Positions 15,001 through 24,121 are shown, numbered from the stretch's first letter. The stretch is 64,000 nucleotides of DNA from Saturnia japonica (GCA_033032175.1 CM065312.1:3038001-3102000), one strand, 5' to 3'. Made by a program: numbers and translations. Notes: generated by a model from the letters alone, not told the origin.

Positions 15001-18000
15001 AAAGTCAGCCATGTGCGGGGATCGAATCCGCGAGCAAAAGCACCAAAAGGCTTAATAGTAGGGCTTACTGCCACTGTGCCACGAGGCCTACTTTAACCAA
15101 ATTTTAATACCTAATAGAAAACAAAAAGTTGTTTTTTTTATGTTCTTATTTTTACCTTGGCAGACGTTGTTTTGTCATTTCCGATGGTTGATAGCTCGAC
15201 CAAAACACCACATATCACAATTTTTTTCCTTAAATAAGATTTACGCATATCAAACGTTAGAAGAATCCAACAGAAAAAAGCATTTTCTTTTTTTTACAAA
15301 GTTTGTGAATTTTCCGGGTAGTTTTTCAATTTATTTGTGAGTTCATTTTATATTATGTATAGAAGAAGATATAGAATATACATATAATTATAATATAATA
15401 TATAGGTACGTATAACCGACGCATACTTTTTTATCCATTTCTTCAACAGTGTTGTTTTAATTCCCAAATTATTGCTAATACGATCTGTTTTTAGTTTTTA
15501 TTTTAAGTACCTGAGCTAAGTAAATTAAATAAGAAATATTGACAAAACATAAAGATAATAATATTATATTATTAATGTTTGTTATATATAACAAGAACTG
15601 ATAACGACGTATTTAATTACGTTATCACATGCTATGATGAAATAACTTGCTTATTTTATCATTTTTCAGTTCATAACGGTATCATAATAATATAAGGGTT
15701 TAGATAAAGTTTAAATAGTATTATATAGTTATTTTAAACTATTTTATTTATACTTATAAAGGATCTAGACAATATTTTTAAATTTCATGAGGTAACTATG
15801 ACTAATTATTTATTAAATTAAATACATTTGATTAAATATCTCGTATTTAAAGTACCTATGTAGAATATATAACCTGTGTCACAAAATAACTAGTATTAGC
15901 ATTTGGGGAGATGTGTTACCCTTAGACTAAAAGAAAACATTTATATTAACTAATAATAGCATTTTTAATATTTATGTCTAGACTATTATTCCTAAATGAA
16001 CTGTACAGGCTTTTTGACAATCTCACTTGTTTTATAGTTTTAATTTTTATTTGCTAACAAATTTAACAAAAATCATGTGGTATGTTTTGAACAATTTTTT
16101 GTATATTTTAAATTGTAAAAAAAATTTGTAGAAATAACAAATTATTACTAATAAAAGCTACTGTGTCTGTAGTATTTTCGACTAATTTTCTTAATCTTCA
16201 TTATCCCTATCAAATTACGATATACGATGTAGAAATTGTAAATTTAACCTGTACCTATGTACAATCAATCTGAATGAACCACGTAAAACTGAGGCCATAT
16301 TATCAAAAAATAATTTAAAAAATCAAAATCAAAATAATATTTATTCAATTTAGGCCCTAAGAAGGCACTTATGAACGTCAAAACACTACCGCCGGTTCGG
16401 AAAATATCCCAGACATCGAGAAGAACCGGTAAGAAACTCGATCGGGCATATATATTTTTTTTATCAACTGTACAAATGTTAATGTTAAAGGTACAATAAT
16501 AATAACTTAGTGGATGCACAGAGAGGGAGTCACTTCCAGACATCACTATCATTCACATAATCATCCACCCTATAATAACCTTTTACAGTAAAACCCGCTT
16601 GACAGGTCCTTGAACTTGTTGTCAGGTAAATCAGTAATGTCCTTTGGGATCTTGTTATAGAACCTAACACTATTACCTAAAAAACTTTTATTAGTCTTAC
16701 AAGTCTAAAGTACGGTACGACTAATTATATTTATGTCTAGTATTTACATTTATGCTGATCTTTGACAAAATCTAGCTTGTCTAAGTTTTTACGGACATAC
16801 ATTAATTTATCAAAGATGTATTGGGAGGGCAAAGTTAAAATACTAAATTCCTAGAACTTGCTCTTTAGTGATTCGCCGAGTCTCATATTGTAAATTGCTC
16901 GAACTGCCCGCTTTTGTAATATAAATATGGTATCTACCTCAGCTGCTGAACCCCACAGCAAAATACCGTAAGACATTACACTATGAAAGTAAGCGAAGTA
17001 GACTAACCTAGCGGTGGCAATATCTGTTAACTGACGAATCTTGCGTACTGCGAATGCAGCAGAACTTAATCTTCGCGCCAAAGTTTTAATATGCGGACCC
17101 CACTGAAATTTTGAATTAAGGATAATGCCCAAGAAGACAGTACTATCAACTGAGCCTACTAAATTCTTCTATCTTGATACTACTATCAACACGCCGAACA
17201 TTGAACAAGACAAATCTCATACATTTGGTTTTGTTTGCATTTATTAGTAAATTATTTAAAGCAAACCATTCAGAGACTTTAACTAAGGTGTTGTTTAATT
17301 GCCTAAGCTATGAATCTATTCTTTTCACTTTGAATATAAGTGAAGTGTCATCTGCAAAAAGAACCATGCCAGCACCGTTTTCAACCACGAACGGTAGATC
17401 GTTTATATAAACGAGAAACAAAAATGGTCCCAAAATCGAGCCCTGAGGGACGCCGATTCTAACCAATGATCCCGAAGAGGTTGCTTCATTTACTCTTATT
17501 TTATGACAGCGTTATGTTAAATAAGAAATTAGAAGGTCGAGAGAAGTTTCACGCACACCATAGTGTTTTAGCATACTGTGGTGAACGCAGTCGAAAGCCT
17601 TTGAGAGATCACAGAACACACCGATTGCATCCTGCGACTCCTCCCAAGCCCTATATAAATGACTTAGCAGCGTTGCACCAGCCCAAGTCCGGTGAAGCTG
17701 TAAAAGCCGCAGCGGCTTTAGGGCCCCTAAGGCTAACAGTGTAGTCAGTTCTAAAAAAAAAAAAAAAAAAAAAGTTGCACCAGCGTCAGGGGTTAATTTA
17801 GATTTTGTGAAACCATATTGCCGACCAAAAAGATAAATGTTGTCAGGCGTTCAAAATTACTTATGAAACAATAATCATTGCCCAGTGATAAAAAAGTATT
17901 AAATAATCAATTATTATCGAATCATGATAAACATTAATAAAATTTGTGATTGTATAAAATGTTTATGAATTGTCCATATTTATTTTCACGTTAACACTTA

Positions 18001-19623
18001 AGTATTTGGTTTTTGAATATTTGCATATAATGTCTTGTGTTCTTTAATGATACAATCTGTACTTATAGCATAAATTGACTTGTAAGAAAATATTACTGTT
18101 TTTTACTTATTATTAATAATAAAAAAACACTTCCAAAAACGAAACAAATTAAATAAAAACATGGAAAACACAAAAAAGAACGAAAGATATTTCATAAAGT
18201 AAAAAATCGACTTTTTGTTTTTATTTTTACCCCATAATTAAAAAAAAATGTAAGTTCGGCACTCCGGACGGTATCAATACCTAATATATTTATTGCTTGA
18301 CAATTTTGCATGACCTTTGCCATCATTGTGTGATCACAGCAATCATTTAACCGCTTACACAATACATCCATGTATTTATTTTTACAAATGCATTCTTATT
18401 TCAACACGTTACCTACTACGTAAAAGTGTTCATTAATTGTTTTTGTTTTCATGCCTTTTATAGCGTTCAAGATTATATAACAGTAAGTATGTGGCGTAGC
18501 GGATGTCGCAAGCTGAAAACGAATATCGTCGTGTCTTTGTCTTCGGAGGGTAAGAAATGCGAGGGGTTCCCAGAAAGTTTTTTCGAATGTATAGAGGAAT
18601 TTTTTAAGGGGCGTGCAAGTATTACGTTGGTACCTAAGAAATCTTCTTTGATTTAAAAACCCCATTGCACTTGTGCGCGCCTCACGCAAAAACTACTAGA
18701 TAGATTTTGTTTTTTTTTTTATTTTTTATTAACGCCTTAGATACTTGATTCTTATCAAATGAAAAAATACACGATATGACCATTCAATAAAATGTTATTA
18801 ATATTAAAGTGTTAAGAAACTACGATTTTATAAGCAAAGTACGCGTTCTTCTGACGTCCACGCGAGCGAAGCCTCGGGTACAGCTAGTGCTAAATAATAA
18901 GATATTATAAGATGAAAGTAATTGTCACTTTTATTAAACATCAAAATTTAATTTTAGCAACTTTTTCTTTTTTCTATATATAAATACTAATATTTTTTAA
19001 TAAAGTCTTTAAAAATATATATATATATATATCATAATTAAGATAACTAAAAAACATCCGGCCCTTGACTTTTTTGCTTATTTCATTAAATATGATTTAA
19101 GTGTACTTAGTATTATTATAATTTTGTAGCTTATTCAGAAAAAAAAACACTATAATATAACTATATGAAAATATGTTGACAACCCTAATCGTAACACTCT
19201 TCATAATAATTATTATCTTCTTTAAATTCAACGATTTTCGTCTAACATTCTATGTACACCCAACAAAGAGACGTAAATCGTAATCGTAATTTAAAATTAT
19301 AAAATGATATCAATTTTCACAAGCAAATCGATCTAAATTGTTATTTTAATTTATCTAAATTAGAAAAAAAGGTTACTTGTTTCTTTCATGGCTAGTTCAT
19401 CATCCGTCAGCATAGTCAAAGGTCGTGGAGTAGTTGCTTCTGAACTGTAACTTTTCGCCTGAGCCAACAATCGTGTTGCCATTTGGGCCCGCCATTGCTC
19501 CAGAATCTGTAAACCCGCGGTTACTTTTAAATATCGAATCGAACATTTCTTATTTTAAATATCAATTTTACAATGCACTGATCACAGAACCTTGCTGCCA
19601 AAAACACGACGTATCGGGATCAT
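1..19623 (-). CDS. ACADSB: Short/branched-chain acyl-CoA dehydrogenase, 5' part (four exons, continues off the left edge)
   Basis: A mitochondrial flavoenzyme that oxidises short branched acyl-CoAs (isoleucine breakdown) and passes electrons to ETF. Exons in transcript order on the minus strand are 19623-19591, 19506-19377, 1875-1775 and 750-544. They join in one frame (exon 2 to 3 in phase 1, the others in phase 0) and give about 157 N-terminal residues. What is seen: an Arg-rich presequence-like start, then TDDELAMKET and RKLATEQIGPLVKKMED, then LMGIETPSEYSGSG, VVEELSRVDPAVAAYVDIHN and GTEEQKKKYL. These match the N-terminal helical domain of the ACADSB family in order and spacing. The FAD-binding middle and C-terminal domains, including the catalytic Glu, lie outside the window. 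The intron between exons 2 and 3 is about 17.5 kb and full of transposons. No stop or frameshift is seen in the four exons. The gene is head-to-head with AHSA1. Family call sure; ACADSB rather than a close ACAD paralogue is likely. Confidence 0.85.
544..750 (-). CDS. ACADSB: ACADSB exon 4 (N-terminal ACAD domain)
   Basis: 207 bp, 69 codons, phase 0 at both ends. On the minus strand the acceptor is TTTTTTCAG (bases 751-753 are its CAG) and the donor is GTACGT (538-543). It encodes LMGIETPSEYSGSG through GTEEQKKKYLTKLCTEY. The next exon, expected to carry the GSF-LSE FAD-contact motif, is beyond the left edge. Confidence 0.9.
804..937. mobile_element. Harbinger-type MITE (134 bp) in ACADSB intron 3
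   Basis: Imperfect terminal inverted repeats beginning GG(G)NGGCGTTCAA face each other (804 onward and 937 backward) and continue through ACGTAA-containing arms. The element is flanked by a 3-bp TAA duplication (801-803 and 938-940). A TAA target and this terminus suggest PIF/Harbinger (ISL2EU-like); the superfamily is inferred from the target site. No coding capacity. Confidence 0.65.
938..1774. other. ACADSB intron 3, no gene seen
   Basis: Intron sequence with a 13-base G run at 980-992 and a GC-richer patch at about 1190-1460. A 74-codon open frame in that patch has no recognisable protein features. Nothing else is supported. Confidence 0.5.
1775..1875 (-). CDS. ACADSB: ACADSB exon 3
   Basis: 101 bp. 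The minus-strand acceptor is TTTTTTTTTCAG (its CAG is at 1876-1878) and the donor is GTATGT (1769-1774). It encodes RKLATEQIGPLVKKMED, EHRIDDSVRQLLFDNG. The first two bases complete the codon left open by exon 2. It ends in phase 0 and joins LMGIE of exon 4. Confidence 0.9.
2344..3591 (-). mobile_element. DD41D mariner-like transposon, apparently intact
   Basis: A 1248-bp element between TA target duplications (2342-2343 and 3592-3593). Bases 2341-2375 and 3560-3594 are perfect inverted complements over 35 bp. The termini read CAAGGTGTCC inward. A single uninterrupted transposase gene fills the interior. Identical terminal repeats plus an open frame point to a recent insertion. It lies in ACADSB intron 2 in the same orientation as that gene. 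Confidence 0.92.
2396..3475 (-). CDS. Mariner/Tc1-superfamily transposase, DD41D type
   Basis: 359 residues starting at the ATG at 3475 (MEQYSGTHRAF). The open frame extends 46 codons upstream, but those codons run through the terminal repeat, so the inner Met is preferred. An N-terminal helix-turn-helix DNA-binding region contains IRKWIRMFENTGATVK and the motif SGRPR. The catalytic triad is visible: D in LFSDEANFHL, D in FQQDGATCHT, and D in SPDLSPLDYF. There are 41 residues between the second and third Asp, hence DD41D. The product would cut and paste the element at TA sites. No stop or frameshift is seen, so activity is possible. Confidence 0.93.
   Translation of the reverse strand: MEQYSGTHRAFCVRAYYRNGDSIVTAQRLYRAEYRTRHAPSDDSIRKWIRMFENTGATVKIQNSGRPRLVRDEETVEEVETSVRQNPSLSIRKRSQALNIKKSSLHSILKKDLHLKAYKIQLVQELKDTDYANRLNFANEMLQRFNNFNNILFSDEANFHLNGHVNKQNCRYWAVENPRRKHERPLHSPKVVVWAAMSAKGIIGPYFHEDQRGRAINVNSDRYCDMLRNFLVPELQEFAGFNSRTWFQQDGATCHTSNDSMEGVNELFPNKVISRRGNINWPPRSPDLSPLDYFAWGYLKSKVYQNNPTNLTQLKQNISSEMAAISIAMCQRVIANLRFRLEECQQRNGHHLDNIIFSK
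3823..3920 (+). repeat. tRNA-derived SINE head fragment
   Basis: Reads GCCTCGTA...AGTGGTAGTAAGCCCTACTATTGAGCC followed by a decayed B-box-like region and TGACTGACATTTGTG. The same tRNA-like head occurs on the other strand at about 15005-15092. Too degraded to be a tRNA gene. Confidence 0.55.
4255..4757. mobile_element. Pogo/Tigger-like MITE, 503 bp
   Basis: Perfect terminal inverted repeats of about 22 bp (CAGTGTAAACTCTTTATAACG at each end) are flanked by TA duplications (4253-4254, 4758-4759). Subterminal GTTATAGNGAGTT-TATCGTTATA motifs recur near both ends. There is no transposase frame. The CAGT...CTC...TATAACG terminus is that of pogo-like elements, so it was probably mobilised in trans. 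Confidence 0.8.
5347..5981. mobile_element. Candidate solo LTR (TG...CA) hosting a nested solo LTR
   Basis: The sequence interrupting the L1r repeat starts TGGTTGCGCCG and ends CGCCGCTACA. The flanks are GTAGG (5342-5346) and GTAAG (5982-5986), a 5-bp duplication with one mismatch. Comparison with the uninterrupted copy at 37002-37520 shows the insertion is extra. After removing the inner LTR it is about 358 bp. No internal retroviral region, so a solo LTR is inferred. Confidence 0.45.
5532..5803 (-). mobile_element. Solo LTR of the TRIM family
   Basis: 272 bp matching both LTRs of the TRIM at 60417-61633, from TTTAACGGAAGTGAGG to GATGTCGCTACA. Flanked by the 5-bp duplication AACAT (5527-5531, 5804-5808). 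It lacks the small SINE found in both TRIM LTRs, so it shows the empty site CCCGACGGTTGTAGTCGGG. Confidence 0.85.
6120..6300 (+). repeat. Interspersed repeat fragment, LINE-remnant family
   Basis: Contains GGTGACCACCGATAGATC and CGCCGCTGTCA-like segments. The same family occurs at 13560-13800 (minus), 32338-32380, 37700-37810 (minus), 47655-47780, 54040-54110 and 56546-56600. In the 13.6-kb copy the minus frame resembles a LINE C-terminus, so a LINE remnant is likely. Confidence 0.4.
7440..8440 (+). mobile_element. Degenerate I-like LINE, RNase H and 3' end
   Basis: Plus-strand frames, broken by stops and shifts, show pieces of a LINE RNase H domain: DAELLVIAEALAYY, then IGFIENEQVVRLAKDALING (seen near 7757-7815). 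Further on, LCELCNSIEDDYNIMVEC resembles the Cys-rich LINE C-terminus. The copy ends CAAATAAAGAACTT followed by a poly(A) at about 8430-8440. RNase H in a LINE argues for the I superfamily rather than Jockey. A dead, 5'-truncated copy. Confidence 0.65.
9623..11150 (-). mobile_element. RTE-clade LINE copy, 5'-truncated
   Basis: The minus strand runs from within the reverse transcriptase (about 11150) to a TGATGATGATGATGA tail at 9623-9640, the simple-repeat tail typical of RTE elements. The endonuclease half is missing. The right side abuts an inverted L1r fragment. Confidence 0.85.
9743..11149 (-). pseudogene. RTE reverse transcriptase, truncated and frameshifted near the C-terminus
   Basis: A long open frame begins inside the protein at DILDITLNEIRMALKQLKNN, so the start and the endonuclease domain are lost. 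Reverse transcriptase motifs in order: NNKAPGDDGI, NYRPISLLS, AFVDYEKAFDSV, GVRQGDVISPKLF and the catalytic box HLRFADDIIVM. The C-terminal part has the usual WAGHVVRRTDGRWGRKVLEW. Just after GKRSVGQPP the frame shifts, so the conserved tail (about 9640-9760) is read in another frame. That tail also carries a TAG at 9699-9702, about where family members have Trp. The product would be inactive. Confidence 0.85.
11174..11400 (-). repeat. L1r repeat fragment, inverted
   Basis: Reverse complement of the L1r tail (AACAGCTTTTTACTAAA, then GAAAGTATATAC) followed by the block with GAATCAATTCGGGCGCTTAAA. The middle is lost relative to 19912-20385. Confidence 0.6.
11842..12144. mobile_element. hAT-type MITE, 303 bp
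   Basis: Termini TAGGGTTGCCAAC and GTTGGTAACCCTA are inverted repeats with one mismatch. The flanks AAAGTCTA (11834-11841) and GAAGTCTA (12145-12152) are an 8-bp duplication with one mismatch. TAGGG ends plus an 8-bp target are the hAT signature. The interior is AT-rich with no coding frame. Confidence 0.75.
13560..13800 (-). repeat. LINE C-terminal remnant
   Basis: The minus frame resembles the short C-terminal segment that follows reverse transcriptase in some LINEs (Arg/Lys-rich, FRSYLCRTVK). It is related to fragments at 6.1, 47.7 and 56.5 kb. Degenerate. Confidence 0.4.
14216..14275 (-). repeat. tRNA-SINE 3' end fragment
   Basis: ACATACCATCACGCCTGTAT and CCCCGAAGGGTTAGGCAGA match, on the minus strand, the 3' end of the SINE at 39131-39396. 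Confidence 0.7.
15005..15092 (-). repeat. tRNA-derived SINE head
   Basis: The minus strand reads GCCTCGTGGCACAGTGGCAG (A box) and GGATTCGATCCCCGCA (B box), spaced as in a tRNA-derived promoter. The head of the second SINE family; compare 3823-3920. Confidence 0.6.
16321..17862 (-). mobile_element. Jockey-like LINE copy, 5'-truncated, with a nested SINE
   Basis: On the minus strand the copy starts in the reverse transcriptase palm (QYGFTK, ESQDAIGVFCDLSKAFDCV) and continues through GVPQGSILGPFLFLVYIN and FADDTSLIF. It then runs through the C-terminal thumb (SSAAFAVRKIRQLTDIATAR, SVMSYGILLWG, LQKRAVRAIYNM) to a 3' UTR with CTTCTTAGGGCCTAAATTG and a TTTTGATTTTGATTTT tail at 16321-16336. Stops and frame changes interrupt it. 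A 91-bp SINE sits at 17683-17773. The whole copy is inside ACADSB intron 2. Confidence 0.8.
16851..17870 (-). pseudogene. Jockey-like reverse transcriptase, broken
   Basis: The longest intact piece is 93 codons (17132-16851), covering the thumb/C-terminal region. Upstream, the palm is split by a nonsense codon near 17520, by frame changes and by the SINE. Catalytic FADD is present near 17338-17365. An inactive relic. Confidence 0.75.
17683..17773 (+). mobile_element. Short SINE (family S90), 91 bp, with target duplication
   Basis: Starts CCAAGTCCGGTGAAGCTG, contains AAAAGCCGCAGCGGCTTTAG (self-complementary) and ends CAGTTCT plus poly(A). The 11-bp duplication GTTGCACCAGC (17672-17682 and 17774-17784) proves retroposition into the Jockey copy. 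Sister copies: 39775-39863, 60529-60611 and 61374-61460. Confidence 0.85.
18670..18890 (-). repeat. Interspersed repeat fragment ending in CTAGCTGTACCCGAGGC-type terminus
   Basis: The minus strand begins CTAGCTGTACCCGAGGCTTC and continues into AAATCGTAGTTTCTTAAC. The same block is found at 51140-51255 (minus). Related to the L1r terminus but with a different interior. Confidence 0.5.
19015..19032. repeat. (TA)n microsatellite
   Basis: Nine TA units in ACADSB intron 2, about 345 bases from the donor of exon 2. Confidence 0.8.
19377..19506 (-). CDS. ACADSB: ACADSB exon 2 (end of transit region, start of mature enzyme)
   Basis: 130 bp. The minus acceptor is GGTTTACAG and the donor is GTAACC. 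In frame: ILEQWRAQMATRLLAQAK, SYSSEATTPRPL, TMLTDDELAMKET. The last base pairs with TA of exon 3 to give Ile. The basic, Ala/Leu-rich start fits a mitochondrial presequence. An alternative start is the Met at 19482 within this exon, if exon 1 is non-coding. Confidence 0.8.
19591..19623 (-). CDS. ACADSB: ACADSB exon 1, start of mitochondrial targeting peptide
   Basis: ATG at 19623-19621 encodes MIPIRRVFGSK and ends at a GTTCTG donor in phase 0, which agrees with exon 2. The Arg residues and absence of acids fit a mitochondrial presequence. The donor is weak, so the coding status of this exon is a proposal. Confidence 0.55.
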
Positions 19624-19911
19624 TTTATACACTTTTTTTTAATCTATTCGTATTTAACAGAGCACAATGGAAGCGTGCTGCGCCTGCGTTGCGCTCTCGG
19701 ACTCAAATAACTGGTTTGACTTTGTGATGCTATCAAGAATGCCAAGTGCCAACGTGGTTTTGAAAGGCCGGCTTGTTATCTCACTCGTTTACTCGCGCTA
19801 CGATAACCAATGAATGCCAATAATCATCATTAATAATAATTGTTATTAATAGTGGCTGCCTTGGATAGTTATATTGTCAATATCCATCTAAACAAATTAA
19901 AAAAAAATTTA

Positions 19912-20385
19912 AGTGTTTGTTTGTAATGTCAAAATAACAGCTTTTTATTAAATACATAAGAAAGTATCATATGGTACTTATAAAAAAAAAACTTTTTTTT
20001 TTTAATTTTGGTCTGTCTGCGGTTTGTTCCGGTTAAACTGCGAAACGGTAGGACCGGTTTTGACGGACATTCACTGACAGATAGATGATGTTTTATGGAG
20101 TAACTTAGGCTATTTTTTTTAATAATTAGAGTTCCGCGCAATTATGAATCAATTCGGAAAAAATATTTTGGAGCGTTTAAATGGCTTACGTTGAATAAGC
20201 CATAACAGATATATTAAATTAATGTGGAACATTATATTGTAGATCTTAAAAAATTCAACGACAGCATATATCCATCTTCTAAGAATCATCGACAGTAATA
20301 GCACGATTAGGTGATTCGCGTGTGAGCCCAATTGAAGGCATTCTGTAGTCCACGCGGGCGCAGTCGCGGCTTTTGCTAGTTTTTT
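19912..20385 (-). repeat. L1r repeat, near full-length, inverted
   Basis: Complete in reverse from the TTTAGTAAAAAGCTG-type tail (about 19915) to the CTAGCAAAAGCCGCGACTGC start (about 20385). It includes the CGGACAGAC-like and GCTTAAACGCTCC blocks. It lies about 290 bp upstream of the ACADSB start. Confidence 0.65.
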
Positions 20386-21925
20386 TAAATATATATAACG
20401 AAGTGTTGGAGTAATTAAATGCCAAACCGAGTTTTCTACCATTAATAGGAATGTTCCAACTTATAGATCCACCACAAAATATTTACTTAAGTAGTAAATT
20501 ATCGACTGACAACCTACTACTAGGTACTGCGATCGACTGTTTGGCGATCCCTGATATAAATACAATTTTAAATAATCCCTTCGGTTCGTCTTGTTTTGGG
20601 CAGGGATGTTACGAAGAAAAGATTCGGATCTGTATATGGATATCTCAAAAGTATTTAATTGGTTTCGGTTATGGATAGGCATATAAAATTATTTCAGAAA
20701 TCCAACAGTTCATCAGTTACATCATGATATTAATTTATATTGTGTGGTCTCACGGTACAGTAACCTCTACAAGTACTATTTGTGTTTGCTTTTTCTAAAA
20801 AAAAGAAGCATTTCAAGTCTGGAGAACGAAACAGCCACATCCTCTTGGACCTTATAGTGCTTTTCATATGTGTCCATTAAAATAGTCCAATCAGATACAG
20901 GATTGACAAGGGATTGCTTTTAGAATTTACTGTTGAGCCTTCTTTTGTAAAGTTAGTTTGTCTTCTGTTTGTGATCGATCAATCCTTTTTGGGCTCTTGC
21001 TACTGAAATAATTACTGATTCAAGTATGATTTGAAGTACTCTGTCAAGGCTACGTAAATAGTAACCCCTATCAAGAAGCACCTTGCACCGTACCTACAAA
21101 TATGTGCCTGGCTGTACATGACATCACCACAAGTAGGTGTAGCAAACAGTAGGTAACATTGAAAATTATAAAGTGAAACAGACATTAAAAAAAACAAATT
21201 CCACGTAAAACATTTATTTACCTGTTGACTTATTTTCCTGTTTTAATATGTAGTTAACACATTTGGTAATATTTTTATGTAGGTACTGTTTAGAATATTT
21301 ATTGTATTCAAATATACAGGTTGTGACATTGAGATGGGTCAGTGAAAGGAACTCTGAAACTATAAGAGATAGAGAAGTATGTTCTAAAGAACCACGACAT
21401 CGATTTTAAATATCTATAAGAAAAACTGCAATCATAGATTTAAAAGAAACCTTTATACGAGTCGGGAATCGAAGCTAACAACGTTTTGAAAAAAAAAATC
21501 CGTAACGGGAACAGGTTTAACGGTTTTGTAATTTCAAGGAATGAGTTAAAATGAAATGAATGAATGAGTTAAATGAGGTGTTATGAGTTGAGTTAAAATG
21601 GTTTTATAACCGTTTGGAAGATGGGAACGAGTAAATAGTTCGCACCAGAGATGAGGAAGCGGAAGAATAAATTACGCGAAGAAAATAAATATAAAGGGTT
21701 ACACAAAGTATGCGGACTTGCCTCATAAATAAATCCAATAACATCAAACACCAAATCAATAAATGAGCGAATTAACCTGTTACTCAGCACCGGTGGCTCG
21801 TCGAAGTGTTGAAGGCAAAGACAGCGGAGATGAGTAAATTATAATATATAATTATATAGCGAATAATGATATTATGCGTGACCAAGCGATAAAATAATTT
21901 ATATGATTAATTAATTTTCTTCAAG
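20386..21925. other. Intergenic between ACADSB and AHSA1, no gene seen
   Basis: AT-rich sequence. A block near 21370-21440 (TATGTTCTAAAGAACCACGACATC) recurs at 54535-54600. The open frames here look random. Confidence 0.45.
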
Positions 21926-22270
21926 AGCGACCCAAACAGTTATTTTTACCAGCGACTTTTTAATCATAAACTATTTTCTGTTTGACATTTGCAGTATGAA
22001 CCTAAACAATGAACACTTGCTGTCACTATTCATTGTGTAGTAACAATGTCAATATTTTGTAGGGCCTAAGTTCAATGGCACTGGTCGGGTTAGCATTCGC
22101 AGTATTCATTTGATTTATTAGTAACAGATATTATAGATAAATTTTAGCTTTCTGCACTCCTCCATATAAACTTTAACCATGCCAATCTTACAATCTTACG
22201 TGCACGTAATACGCTTAAAAAGGGGTACAAAATTTTTGCTTCACGTATTAATTTAATGATGATAATTGAT
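21926..22270 (+). repeat. Interspersed repeat family R4, copy 2
   Basis: Shares long blocks such as GACAATGTCAATATTTTG, ATTTTAGCTTTCTGCACTCC and ATAAACTTTAACCATGCC with 241-392 (minus), 55713-56085 (plus) and 62268-62490 (minus). Class unknown. Confidence 0.55.
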
Positions 22271-22439
22271 AGTATACGTTTTAAGAAATAAATGTTGCTA
22301 GGAAACTGTGTCTAAAATTAAAATAAAATGCAAAATTTAATTATTTTGTTTCGAAATGTTTACAATAACAGCCATTTTCTTGGATCAATATTAATCATGC
22401 AATTCTTTTAAGTACCGAATGAATTTACTTTTAAATTAT

Positions 22440-22930
22440 CTCTATGATTGTTAATATACCTTCATCGGTATGTTAGCTGGTTTTGATACTCCTTATTTAA
22501 GGTAACCTCACAAAAAATAATCAAGTGGGGTTAAATCTGGTGTACATTACATTTCTTTTATCTACTGAGTTGGACTTCTGCCTAATAAGGTTATTAGGAC
22601 TAATGGATATTTGAACAACATGTATATTGAAATATTAGAAGACCTGTTACAATTCTTACGTGAAATTTTGGATGAAAACATAATCCAAGTGTATTCCAAC
22701 AAGATGGAATACTGACACACATACAGAATAACTTATTCAAAAAGGACTTCTTAAATGATAACTTATAAAAAAATTAATTAGTACAAATGAGTGACCAGAT
22801 TTTACTACATTAGATTATTTCTAGTGTGGTTACGTTAAAACTGAAACTTCACAAAACCAACCACGACACCTAACTACAAGCAACCAAGCAACAGCAGCAA
22901 GATATGCCTGTAATATGGAGACCTAAGATA
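22440..22930. pseudogene. Mariner-family transposase remnants, both orientations
   Basis: Minus frame at about 22490-22550: PDLTPLDYFL followed by a stop. Plus frame at about 22600-22830: ILEDLLQFLREILDEN, a FQQDG-like motif and PDFTTLDYF. Both correspond to catalytic-core fragments of a mariner/IS630 transposase related to the intact DD41D copy. Heavily decayed. Confidence 0.6.
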
Positions 22931-23299
22931 CAATACGGATTGGGCCTTCTGTCGTCTGTTTTTTCGTAGGAAATGGTATGAAGCTATCGTTTGGTAGCAG
23001 CTTTAACGTGATAGCGTGAACAACGTTTGAAGTTGAAATCATCCACAATTTTACCAACTTTGTTGTATATGTAAGACCCAGGAATCTAGGCATTTGTTAC
23101 GCGAAAGATGATGACTGAAAGGGGCAGGTTAAATATTCGCTTTTTTTATCAGAGTCTTTAGATTAGCAACTTTTGTTAGACGTGAGTGCGTACATAGTTA
23201 TTATGGTATTTAGTACAAACAACTTATGCACGCTAAGATATTAAGAACACGCGCTTCTTCGTATTATAATGATTCACTTGAGTATCAGTAGGTAGGATT

Positions 23300-23450
23300 T
23301 TTAAAAATTACTTTTAGAACGGCACGCTGCGCTTGTTCGACATCCGACATGTACCGATGAAAAAGCATCTCCGCGACTCTTCCCCAAATACTAAAGCAGT
23401 ATTGTAAAATCGACTGACACAGAGATACATACACGAGGCTGAAATCTATA
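23300..23450 (-). pseudogene. LINE reverse transcriptase C-terminal fragment
   Basis: The minus frame reads SLCQSILQYCFSIWGRVAEM then VEQAQRAVL, the thumb-region signature of insect LINE reverse transcriptases. No other part of the element is recognisable nearby. Confidence 0.6.
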
Positions 23451-24121
23451 GAGCTTACTCAGTCTTAGCTTAGCTCAAACTTCGTTAAGAATCATAGAGT
23501 AAAGTAATACATCGGGAACTAAGAATTTACTCAGCGCAATCTTAGCTTTCGAATTTATAGTCGAGTTACGCTAAGCATAGGCTTAGCTCTAGCTGAGGAA
23601 GTGTCTGGTGACAGTCAATTAACGTTTCGATACCGCATCTGGAATGTTAAATTTGTTCAACTCAAACAAATAAATTAATCACGAATTATATGTATAGAAA
23701 ATTATAAAGTAAATTGTGTAATTGTATAATATTCAACTTTGCTTTAAACTAAAAATGACAGATTATTCGTACATAAAATAAAAAGATTAAAGTTTCAAAC
23801 CAATAACAATTCAATTCAAACAATAGGTAACAAAACGTGTACGTACTAAAAACTGTCATTTCTATGTAGGAGCCAATAAGAATCAAGCAATACAGATAAC
23901 TTATAAAGTGAATAAAATCATTTTGTTAGGTCACTCACTTTATACTATTTTTTACTCGTTTAATACTTAAGTTTTCCATAAGTTGTCCAATTCGATGATT
24001 TACTCAGGTAGAGCTGAGCTAATGCTAAGCTTTCGATTAAAAATTTGAATTTTAAGTCTGAGCTAATTATCTATGCTGAGTACGCTGTATAGATTTCAGC
24101 CTCAGTGCTACAAGAGGCGCA

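Larger units (their letters stand above)
1876..19376 (-). other. ACADSB intron 2, 17.5 kb, filled with transposable elements
   Basis: Bounded by the donor GTAACC after exon 2 (19371-19376) and the acceptor before exon 3. It holds a DD41D mariner, a pogo-like MITE, nested solo LTRs, an I-like LINE relic, an RTE copy, a hAT-type MITE, SINE pieces and a Jockey-like LINE, each listed separately. The remaining stretches (about 6067-7439, 8441-9622, 12145-13560 and 15093-16320) are AT-rich and show no gene. Confidence 0.75.
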
